DNA of 5,058 nt, from the NCBI GenBank assembly GCA_030706015.1, contig JAUZPI010000166.1:1-5058 (forward strand), written 5' to 3'. This document shows positions 1 through 5,058 of the stretch, one piece after another. Below the pieces are notes generated by a model. The model searched no databases, was not told where the DNA came from, and worked only from the letters and a program-made list of their open reading frames with translations. This DNA comes from Bacillota bacterium (lineage in GTDB: Bacteria > Bacillota > Clostridia > Clostridiales > Clostridiaceae). The position numbers and the translations under genes were made by a program. How positions within the stretch are numbered: the first letter of the stretch is position 1; each line of letters opens with the position of its first letter.

Positions 1-951
1 AGCAGTTATATATTGTTCGCCACCGTTTCTTATAGTATTATAAAAATCATTTATTTGTTTTATGTGACTAATCCCCCAACAATCTTTATTAAAAGGTCCA
101 AACTTTTCTTTTTCACTCTCATCTACATCTGCAATATATTGCCTTTTATCATTAAATATTACATTACCCTTTGATCCTATTATCTTTGCTATTCCGTTTT
201 CACAATGAAGTTCTATCTCAATCGGTGCATCACATGAATAATAGTTCATAGCATAAAATGATGAAATTACGCCGCCCCTGTACTTAATTATTCCCTCTGC
301 TGAATCTTCAACCTTAAGTTTATCATGAATTTTATTGCTTATATTGGCTTGTACAAATTCTATCTCATCACTAATTAACCATCTCATTAAGTCAAGAGTA
401 TGTATAGCTTGGTCAATAACTACTCCGCCGCCTTCTTTTTCTAAATCACCTCGCCAATCACTAGAATTATAATAAGCATCGCCTCTATTCCAAGTTACAG
501 TTGCTTTAGCTGATTTTATCTTTCCTAATTCTCCAGAAACTAATGTTTTCTTAATTAGTTGAGACGATGAATTAAATCTATTTTGAAAAATAACACCTAA
601 GTAAACATTATTTTTCTTGGCAACACTTATCATTTCTTCTGCATCTGCTAAAGTTATTGACATTGGTTTTTCTGTCATTACATGCTTTCCTAAATTACAT
701 GCATATATCACCATATCATGATGTACATAATGAGGTGTACATACGTGTACAGCATCTACCTCCTCATCATTTAGCATTTTCTTATAATCAGTATAATACT
801 TACAATTTAATTGTTTTGCTATAGACATTGCTCTTTCTTCTTTTATATCACAAACTGCTACCAACTCTACATCATTTTCATATGCCAAAGGGTATCCATG
901 AGCCAAGCATATATTTCCACATCCTATAATTACTGTTTTTAATTTTTTCAT
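1..951 (-). CDS. Gfo/Idh/MocA-family NAD(P)-dependent sugar/cyclitol oxidoreductase, 3' end outside window
   Basis: The frame is open from an ATG at 949-951 to the left edge, giving 317 residues. Family members are usually about 330-380 long, so only the last few dozen are missing. Seen: an N-terminal Rossmann dinucleotide-binding start (VIIGCGNIC, residues 7-15), CTPHYVHHDM (about 71-80), the EKP signature with candidate catalytic Lys95 (GKHVMTEKP), and GGGVVIDQAIHTLDLMRW with Asp180 and His184, which match the family's D-x3-H catalytic pair. The C-terminal part has the expected alpha/beta substrate domain and ends in the HIKQINDFYNTI helix. No signal peptide or membrane segment is present, so it is cytosolic. 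The family oxidises or reduces a hydroxyl/keto group of sugars, nucleotide sugars, inositols or related compounds; the exact substrate cannot be read here. It follows the NRPS gene on the same strand after 269 bases. Inferred role: supplying or modifying a sugar-like part of the product. Confidence 0.93.
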   Translation of the reverse strand, partial: MKKLKTVIIGCGNICLAHGYPLAYENDVELVAVCDIKEERAMSIAKQLNCKYYTDYKKMLNDEEVDAVHVCTPHYVHHDMVIYACNLGKHVMTEKPMSITLADAEEMISVAKKNNVYLGVIFQNRFNSSSQLIKKTLVSGELGKIKSAKATVTWNRGDAYYNSSDWRGDLEKEGGGVVIDQAIHTLDLMRWLISDEIEFVQANISNKIHDKLKVEDSAEGIIKYRGGVISSFYAMNYYSCDAPIEIELHCENGIAKIIGSKGNVIFNDKRQYIADVDESEKEKFGPFNKDCWGISHIKQINDFYNTIRNGGEQYITA

Positions 952-959
952 ATATATCT

Positions 960-967
960 CTTCCTTT
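960..967 (-). promoter_or_regulatory. Ribosome binding site of the oxidoreductase gene
   Basis: On the minus strand the stretch AAAGGAAG lies 8 bases before the ATG at 951. It is a good Shine-Dalgarno match at normal spacing and fixes this ATG as the start; the Rossmann motif begins six residues later, as expected. Confidence 0.75.
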
Positions 968-1034
968 CTCAAATACAGGAAAAATCCCTTCATCCTTTAT
1001 ACAAAGTTATTTTTTCTTTCATCATATATTTTTT

Positions 1035-1069
1035 AGAGGAAACTATACAATTTTGTGTAACTTCCCTCT
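1035..1069. repeat. Imperfect inverted repeat (third hairpin of the intergenic gap)
   Basis: On the plus strand AGAGGAAA (1035-1042) faces TTCCCTCT (1062-1069), pairing at 7 of 8 positions (A1040/C1064 is the exception, a G-U wobble if transcribed from the minus strand). An inner arm ACAA (1047-1050) pairs with TTGT (1053-1056) and the pairing extends outward. On the minus strand it is followed by an A-run, not a T-run, and on the plus strand by mixed A/T, so it is not a standard intrinsic terminator on either strand. It could be an operator, an mRNA structure in the leader of the oxidoreductase gene, or two insertion-sequence ends placed head to head: the arm GGAAGTTACACAAAAT resembles IS256-type terminal repeats, a weak resemblance. 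Confidence 0.6.
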
Positions 1070-1090
1070 ATTAAATATATAATTCTATTT

Positions 1091-1160
1091 ATCCGATGGC
1101 TACCGACCATAATACTCCCGCTTCTACAAACGGGAGATAACGGTCGCTACGCCACTGGAT
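1091..1160 (-). ncRNA. Long imperfect hairpin; possible IS200/IS605 right-end / TnpB guide-RNA-like structure
   Basis: Four paired blocks are nested: ATCC 1091-1094 with GGAT 1157-1160; TGGC 1097-1100 with GCCA 1151-1154; CGACC 1104-1108 with GGTCG 1142-1146; and CTCCCG 1115-1120 with CGGGAG 1131-1136. They enclose a 10-base loop and make 19 Watson-Crick pairs over 70 bases, with small internal loops. Local GC content is well above the surroundings. Read on the minus strand, the order (GTGGCGTAGCGACCG, hairpin, GGTCGGTAGCCATC) resembles sequences I recall downstream of clostridial tnpB genes, where the element's right end also encodes the omega guide RNA. No tnpA or tnpB is present here, so it would be a solo relic or a small non-autonomous copy. 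A cis-acting leader RNA of the oxidoreductase gene is the alternative. The structure is certain as base pairing; its identity and strand are not. Confidence 0.45.
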
Positions 1161-1166
1161 AACGAT

Positions 1167-1211
1167 TTCTAACCTTCAAATATGGTTTAAAACCCCATCT
1201 GAAGCTAAGAA
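1167..1211 (-). repeat. Imperfect hairpin directly downstream of the NRPS stop codon
   Basis: TTCT 1167-1170 pairs with AGAA 1208-1211, CTTCA 1174-1178 with TGAAG 1200-1204, and ATGG 1182-1185 with CCAT 1195-1198, with mismatches and a small bulge between. It begins 9 bases past the NRPS stop codon and ends 6 bases before the larger hairpin, so the two probably form one structured unit. On the minus strand no run of Ts follows it, so it is a poor intrinsic terminator and readthrough from the NRPS gene into the oxidoreductase gene is plausible. It could also protect the 3' end of the NRPS message. Confidence 0.55.
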
Positions 1212-1220
1212 CTCTGTTTA

Positions 1221-4200
1221 TTATTTTTTCGAATAATGAATTTCCGATATACTTGCACTATGTTTACCAAATTGCCACTTTTTCGAGAAGAATCCTACAT
1301 TTTTTATGTGATCCTTTGTATCTATACTTTTTATATTATTCCATTCATCATTTATTCCTTCTCTATAGTAAAAACTATATATTGAATCCTTCTTAATTAC
1401 TTTTAAGTATATTTGTTTTTGTTTACCATATAGCTTTTCAAAAATAATATAGCTATCATTACTTTGAGGACAATATATTACAAGCTTATTATCTTGAAGA
1501 TGTTCCTTAACTATACCAAATAGAATATTAATACCTTTTTTAAACTTAAGAATTATACCATCATGAAATACTTCTTCCATTTCAAAATCTAGATTAAGCT
1601 TACCTTCAATATTAAATTCTCTACTATCCGACACTTGACTAAGCATTTGTGGCCCATTATCTTCGGATATCCATATGTCATAGGTTTTATCTGAATCAAG
1701 GTTAAATTTAATTTCTTTTTTACCAACTAATATTTGAGCATTTTTATTATTATATTCTTCAAATTCATTATTATTAGATTTTTCTTTTTCAGCTTTATTA
1801 TAAATTGACATTTGCTCTAACTGTGCTACGATTTCTATAAACTTTTGTCTATATTTTCTTTCTTCTTCTAAATTACAAGCAACAAGGCTTTGAATCTCTT
1901 TAAATTCATAATTTCCTTGCACTACATTGTCTAATATATTCAATCTTATATTATTCCAATTTACATTAAGCTTTTTTTGTATGTCTTTCAATTCCAAAAT
2001 CACTTTTGAACTAACATTTAATTTTTCTAAAAACTTGAATGTTAGATCATAATAGACCGCTTTACAATTAATTATTGGTATTATTGCAGTAATCATATTT
2101 CTTATTTTTTCATTACTACTTTCTCCTAAATTACCTTGTTGAATTTTATCAATAACTTCATATTCTAAATATTTTATTTTAGAAGGATTGTTATTAACCT
2201 GCTTTAAATAATTAGAGTGCTCTAAAATACATTGATATATATCGTAGTACTCTTCATTCACCCTTTCATTTGATATTGACCAAAAAAACGGTTTTCTTGA
2301 TTTTGTATCAAAAACCTCACGATACAATTTGTTTAGTTCATAAACATCTTCAAATTTAGCACTAAAATCCTTATATATTGTTGACGCACCATTATCAATA
2401 TGAAGATTATCTAAAATATTATACATTTCCCTTTGCGTGTCATAACCTTTAATAACGCAGTAATGGCTTTGATGATTTTTCTTATACATTGGATAATAGA
2501 CCAATCCATATATATCTACTGGTACTAATACTGGTGAATCATTATCGATTGATTCTTTTATTTTTTCATGCATTTCATCAGGTGTTGAATATTCAATCTT
2601 TTTAAATTTAATTTTAAACTTATCATGAAGGAAATTTTCATATATCCTCATAAAAGTTTTATCAACACCACCCTCTTGAATACTATCAAGTTCACTATCT
2701 GCCATGAAAGAAGAATAAAAACTTATATTAAACAATATTAAATCAAAATATTCCTTTTTGAAATATTTAAAGATAATTGCAATAGGTCTATAGAAGCAAT
2801 TTAATTCTTCCCATGAATATTGGTCATTATTTGAATTAATACCTTTAATTATATTTGAACTTTCATTAACTACTAAATTATCTACTATATCCTCCTTAAT
2901 ACTTATACTAAGATTTTCTAATTTTATAAAATCCGTTATTTTTCTTATGGTAGGATATGTATATACTTCTGAAACTTTTAATGATATATTTAAGCCATTC
3001 AATTTTGAAGCTAAATCTAAGGCCTTTATAGAATGTCCACCTAAAACAAAGAAGTTATCATCTATTCCTATTTTCTCTACTCCTAATATCTCACTCCATA
3101 CCTTTACTATCTTTTCTTCTACCTCATTTCTTGGTGCTGCATATTCTACTCCTATATTTATCTCACCTTCTGGTTCTGGTAATGCCTTTCTGTTTATCTT
3201 TCCATTTGGTGTTAGCGGTATATTTTCTAGTTGTATAAAATATGCTGGTATCATATAGTCTGGTAGTTCTTTTGCTAGATGTTCTCTTAATTCTGTTACT
3301 GTTATTTCTTTATCACTTACTACATATGCACATAGATGCTTGTTACCTTCTTTATCTGCCCTATCTATTACTACTGCTTCTTTTATCTCCTCATGCTTTA
3401 GTAATTGACTTTCTATTTCTCCTAACTCTATTCTAAAGCCTCTTATTTTCACCTGATGGTCTATTCTTCCTATGAATTCTATATTGCCATCTGGTAACCA
3501 TCTTGCCAAATCTCCTGTCTTATACAGTCTTTCTCCTGTCTTATATGGATTTGGTATAAACTTTTCTTCTGTTAATTCTGGTCTATTTAGGTATCCTCTT
3601 GCAAGTCCATCTCCTGATATACATAGTTCTCCTGGTACTCCTACTGGTTGTAGTTTATTGTTCTTATCAACTATATATATTCTTGTGTTTGCTATTGGTT
3701 TTCCTATGGTTATAGTTTCTTTATGAGTTACTTGTGAAATAGATGACCAAACTGTAGTTTCCGTAGGCCCATACATATTAAATATCTCTGTTGATTTAAT
3801 TTCTTTAAACATTTTTAGTAAATTTTCTGGTAATGCTTCTCCGCCTATTAGCAACTTTTTCACTTTACTTAAACTAGTCGCATCTTTATACTTGTTTGTA
3901 AGTAGGCTAACTCTTGAAGGTGTTGCTTGAATTATATTAACATTATTCTTAGTGATAATTTCATTTAAAACTACTGCATCATTTTTTGCTTTATCGCTTA
4001 CAACTATAACTTTCATTCCCTCTACAAGTGGAAGTAACGTTTCCAGTAAAAATATATCAAAAGACATGGTAGTTAATGCCAATATAGTATAATTTCTAGT
4101 GATATCCACTTTTTGACTAGTCCCACATATAAAATTTATAACACTTCTATGTTCAATCATAACACCTTTAGGCTTTCCTGTTGATCCTGATGTATAGATT

Positions 4201-5058
4201 ACATATGCTAAAGCACTTGATGTATTTGCCTTCTGTAAATTACTACTCTCTCCTACATACAAATCTTCTCTGTCTATCTTTATTATGTTTCCACTAAACT
4301 CACTCTTACCTACTAGCTGTGTTTGTGTTAACAGAATATCTGCCTTGCTGTCTTCCAGCATATATTCTATTCTTTCCTTCGGATATTCTGGATCTATTGG
4401 CAGATATGCTCCTCCTGCCTTTATTATTCCCATTATTCCTACTATCATCTCTAGGGATCGTTCTACCATTATTCCTACTATCTTGTCTGGTCCTACTCCT
4501 TTTTCTCTTAACACTCTTGCTAGTTGGTTTGCTTTTTCGTTTAGTTCTCTATAGCTTAATTCTTTTTCTTCATATACTACTGCTATATTTTCTGGTGTCT
4601 TTTCTACCTGTTCTTCAAATAATTCATATATAGTTTTATCCTTTGGATACTCTGCTTTTGTATCGTTGAATCCAAATAATATCTTTTGCCTCTCTTCTTC
4701 TGTTAGCATTTCTATTTCTGATATTTTTTTCTCTGGATTCTCAGTTACTTCCTTTAATACATTTTCTATATGCTTAGATATCATTTTTATATATTGCTCA
4801 TCATATACACTTCCGTTGTAATTTAATTTCAACATTATTTCATCTACCATAGCTATAATAATGTTTAAGTTATAGTTTGTTTGTTCTACTCCTTCTTCCA
4901 ACTTAACCTTTAAATTACGACTATTATCCAAATTTTTATCCTGTTGCAATATTGGGTAATTCTCAAATATCATTATATGATCTATTAATGTATTTTTTAA
5001 TAACGTTCTTGCTTGTATTTCTGCTAATGGTGCATATTCATATTTCTTGGATTTAGCT
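1221..5058 (-). CDS. NRPS terminal module (C-A-PCP) fused to BtrH/C39-like and beta-sandwich domains; 5' end outside window
   Basis: A modular nonribosomal peptide synthetase subunit, cytosolic. Stop codon TAA is at 1221-1223. The first in-frame ATG (4971-4973) codes for a methionine inside the condensation domain: 28 further in-frame residues (including APLAEIQARTLL and LIDHI) reach the window edge with no stop. It is therefore not the start, and at least 1278 residues are visible. Domain order, numbered from that Met: condensation C-terminal half (to about 85), glycine-type adenylation (113-600), carrier domain with Ser648 (614-685), BtrH/C39-like domain (720-860), helical region (861-1060), Asn/Glu-rich linker (1061-1078), beta-rich domain (1079-1250). 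No GxSxG thioesterase and no reductase domain follow the carrier, so the extra 565 residues probably provide release or transfer. No epimerisation domain is seen. The gene lies upstream of the oxidoreductase gene on the same strand. NRPS identity is certain; the role of the C-terminal extension is inferred. Confidence 0.96.
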   Translation of the reverse strand, partial: AKSKKYEYAPLAEIQARTLLKNTLIDHIMIFENYPILQQDKNLDNSRNLKVKLEEGVEQTNYNLNIIIAMVDEIMLKLNYNGSVYDEQYIKMISKHIENVLKEVTENPEKKISEIEMLTEEERQKILFGFNDTKAEYPKDKTIYELFEEQVEKTPENIAVVYEEKELSYRELNEKANQLARVLREKGVGPDKIVGIMVERSLEMIVGIMGIIKAGGAYLPIDPEYPKERIEYMLEDSKADILLTQTQLVGKSEFSGNIIKIDREDLYVGESSNLQKANTSSALAYVIYTSGSTGKPKGVMIEHRSVINFICGTSQKVDITRNYTILALTTMSFDIFLLETLLPLVEGMKVIVVSDKAKNDAVVLNEIITKNNVNIIQATPSRVSLLTNKYKDATSLSKVKKLLIGGEALPENLLKMFKEIKSTEIFNMYGPTETTVWSSISQVTHKETITIGKPIANTRIYIVDKNNKLQPVGVPGELCISGDGLARGYLNRPELTEEKFIPNPYKTGERLYKTGDLARWLPDGNIEFIGRIDHQVKIRGFRIELGEIESQLLKHEEIKEAVVIDRADKEGNKHLCAYVVSDKEITVTELREHLAKELPDYMIPAYFIQLENIPLTPNGKINRKALPEPEGEINIGVEYAAPRNEVEEKIVKVWSEILGVEKIGIDDNFFVLGGHSIKALDLASKLNGLNISLKVSEVYTYPTIRKITDFIKLENLSISIKEDIVDNLVVNESSNIIKGINSNNDQYSWEELNCFYRPIAIIFKYFKKEYFDLILFNISFYSSFMADSELDSIQEGGVDKTFMRIYENFLHDKFKIKFKKIEYSTPDEMHEKIKESIDNDSPVLVPVDIYGLVYYPMYKKNHQSHYCVIKGYDTQREMYNILDNLHIDNGASTIYKDFSAKFEDVYELNKLYREVFDTKSRKPFFWSISNERVNEEYYDIYQCILEHSNYLKQVNNNPSKIKYLEYEVIDKIQQGNLGESSNEKIRNMITAIIPIINCKAVYYDLTFKFLEKLNVSSKVILELKDIQKKLNVNWNNIRLNILDNVVQGNYEFKEIQSLVACNLEEERKYRQKFIEIVAQLEQMSIYNKAEKEKSNNNEFEEYNNKNAQILVGKKEIKFNLDSDKTYDIWISEDNGPQMLSQVSDSREFNIEGKLNLDFEMEEVFHDGIILKFKKGINILFGIVKEHLQDNKLVIYCPQSNDSYIIFEKLYGKQKQIYLKVIKKDSIYSFYYREGINDEWNNIKSIDTKDHIKNVGFFSKKWQFGKHSASISEIHYSKK
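1224..1739 (-). other. C-terminal beta-rich domain, concanavalin/DUF1349-like (part of the NRPS)
   Basis: The last about 170 residues are dominated by alternating hydrophobic strands: KEIKFNL, EFNIEGKLNLDFEM, DGIILKFKKGINILFGIV, KLVIYCP, SYIIFEKL, QIYLKVIKKDSIYSFYYREG and NVGFFS. The run of 'IYLKVIKKDSIYSFYYREG' plus 'W..I', then 'VGFF', is the pattern of concanavalin A-like/DUF1349 jelly rolls, which often bind carbohydrate. Such a domain is very unusual at the end of an NRPS. It could hold a sugar-bearing acceptor or act in protein docking; neither can be shown from sequence. Confidence 0.45.
1740..2393 (-). other. Helical region with charged coiled-coil end and Asn/Glu-rich linker (part of the NRPS)
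   Basis: Residues about 861-1060 are predicted by eye to be mainly alpha-helical, with many Leu/Ile heptad-like spacings. The stretch EEERKYRQKFIEIVAQLEQM (1036-1055) is likely a helix or coiled coil. It is followed by a low-complexity linker (KSNNNEFEEYNNKN, 1065-1078). In BtrH-type proteins a helical C-terminal part also follows the papain-like part, so this may complete that domain. I recognise no motif giving a separate function. Confidence 0.45.
2394..2816 (-). other. BtrH N-terminal / C39-like papain-fold domain, candidate chain release or acyl transfer domain
   Basis: After a linker of about 35 residues comes WEELNCFYRPIAIIFKYF, with Cys726 at the start of a helix, as in C39/BtrH-type proteins (an N-terminal Cys followed by an alternating helix). 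Further on are SPVLVPVDIYGLVYYPMY, HQSHYCVIKGYD and MYNILDN, matching the family pattern 'PV.V.VD.Y.L.Y.P.Y...H..HY.V..GYD....Y.I.D'. Candidate triad: Cys726, His837, Asp855. Established: BtrH moves the acyl side chain from a carrier protein to the aminoglycoside in butirosin biosynthesis. Inferred: here the domain takes the peptide off Ser648's arm and passes it to an amine, or hydrolyses it. The recognition rests on motif order seen by eye; the family's glycine-rich segment after the first helix is not evident, so it is a divergent member. Confidence 0.6.
2919..3134 (-). other. Peptidyl carrier (thiolation) domain (domain of the NRPS)
   Basis: AAPRNEVEEKIVKVWSEILG is followed by DDNFFVLGGHSIKAL, the classic carrier motif. 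Ser648 (codon at 3030-3032) is the expected 4'-phosphopantetheine site. The LGGHS form with a following I-K-A is typical of carriers next to elongation-type modules. The domain closes at YPTIRKITDFI. Confidence 0.93.
3174..4637 (-). other. Adenylation domain, predicted glycine-activating (domain of the NRPS)
   Basis: All ten core motifs are present (residues from Met at 4973): A1 LSYREL 139-144, A2 KAGGAYLPIDPEYP 185-198, A3 YTSGSTGKPKG 260-270, A4 FDIF 305-308, A5 NMYGPTE 399-405, A6 GELCISGDGLARGYL 448-462, A7 YKTGDLARW 484-492, A8 GRIDHQVKIRGFRIELGEIE 502-521, A9 LPDYMIP 570-576, A10 NGKINRK 590-596. Aligning to GrsA-PheA by eye, the ten specificity residues are D306, I307, L310, Q349, L375, G377, M400, V408, W409, K592: DILQLGMVWK. 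The textbook glycine code, as in DhbF, is DILQLGLIWK, so two conservative changes separate them. Reaction: ATP-dependent formation of the aminoacyl adenylate and loading onto the next carrier domain. Glycine is well supported; the domain looks active. Confidence 0.9.
4719..5058 (-). other. Condensation domain, C-terminal half (domain of the NRPS)
   Basis: The residues entering from the window edge (APLAEIQARTLL, then LIDHIMIFENYPI) match the late condensation-domain region around the conserved 'FENYP' segment. They continue through NYNGSVYDEQYI and end near the linker EIEMLTEEERQKIL that precedes adenylation domains. The catalytic HHxxxDG motif would lie upstream, outside the window, so activity and subtype (LCL or DCL) cannot be judged. 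Confidence 0.88.

Larger units (their letters stand above)
952..1220. other. Intergenic region between NRPS and oxidoreductase genes
   Basis: This 269-base gap holds the three hairpins listed separately plus an AT-rich leader (952-1034). No ORF of useful length is present. A possible weak promoter on the minus strand is TTGTAT (1045-1050) with a 16-base spacer to TATATG (1023-1028); the -10 match is poor and overlaps the inverted repeat, so it is not called. No convincing intrinsic terminator with a T-run separates the two genes, so co-transcription is possible. Confidence 0.6.

Noticed and set aside
1023..1050. Possible sigma-A promoter on the minus strand (TTGTAT, 16 bases, TATATG)
   Set aside because: The -10 match is only four of six and lacks the final T, and such matches are common by chance in AT-rich DNA. 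Not called as a feature.
1091..1211. CRISPR array or tRNA gene in the structured gap
   Set aside because: There are no repeated units with spacers, and the paired blocks nest into extended hairpins with no cloverleaf, anticodon arm or T-loop motif.
1167..1211. Intrinsic terminator after the NRPS gene
   Set aside because: The stem is interrupted and no T-run follows it on the minus strand.
2947..3258. Plus-strand open frame of 103 codons
   Set aside because: It lies antisense to the carrier domain and the end of the adenylation domain, has no ribosome binding site of note and reads as low-complexity Ser/Phe/Pro sequence. It is a shadow of the NRPS gene.
3242..3726. Plus-strand open frames at 3242-3436 and 3472-3726
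   Set aside because: Both are antisense to adenylation motifs A6-A10. The Leu- and Ser-rich translations arise from the purine-rich codons of the real gene and do not indicate membrane proteins.
4431..4482. 16-base perfect direct repeat (4431-4446 and 4467-4482)
   Set aside because: It encodes IVGIM twice, 12 residues apart, within the normal adenylation sequence 'VGIMVERSLEMIVGIMGI'. This is typical of the family, so it is not a separate repeat element.
4285..4633. Overlapping plus-strand open frames at 4285-4554 and 4319-4633 with very hydrophobic translations
   Set aside because: Antisense to motifs A1-A2. The apparent membrane segments come from antisense of GGA/ATA/GAA-rich codons, and two overlapping frames in the same place argue for composition, not coding.

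Overview
The window is strongly AT-rich, with A/T-ending codons, AGA for arginine and ATA for isoleucine. This, together with the style of the proteins, points to a low-GC Firmicute, most likely a Clostridium or close relative. Everything recognisable as coding lies on the minus strand, so the window reads right to left as a piece of a nonribosomal peptide (NRPS) gene cluster.

From 5058 down to 1221 runs the 3' part of an NRPS gene. Its reading frame stays open to the window edge, so the true start is outside. The visible protein holds the end of a condensation domain, a complete adenylation domain whose specificity residues read as a glycine code, a peptidyl carrier domain with its phosphopantetheine serine, and then about 600 unusual residues. 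In place of the usual alpha/beta-hydrolase thioesterase there is a domain resembling BtrH N-terminal/C39-like papain-fold proteins (candidate Cys-His-Asp triad), then a helical stretch, then a C-terminal beta-rich domain resembling concanavalin-type sandwiches. This looks like a terminal module with a non-canonical chain-release or chain-transfer end.

The 269-base gap from 1220 to 952 is not plain spacer. It holds two adjoining long imperfect hairpins (1167-1211 and 1091-1160) and a third inverted repeat (1035-1069). The first two resemble the structured right end / guide-RNA region of IS200/IS605 (TnpB) elements, without any transposase gene. This identification is from memory of similar clostridial sequences and is moderate at best.

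From 951 to the left edge is a Gfo/Idh/MocA-family NAD(P)-dependent oxidoreductase lacking only its C-terminal end. It has a good ribosome binding site and the family's EKP and D-x3-H catalytic signatures. These enzymes often oxidise sugars or cyclitols. BtrH is known to move an acyl group from a carrier protein to an aminoglycoside. The pair therefore suggests, as inference only, that the NRPS product is transferred onto a sugar- or cyclitol-derived amine made by the neighbouring enzymes.
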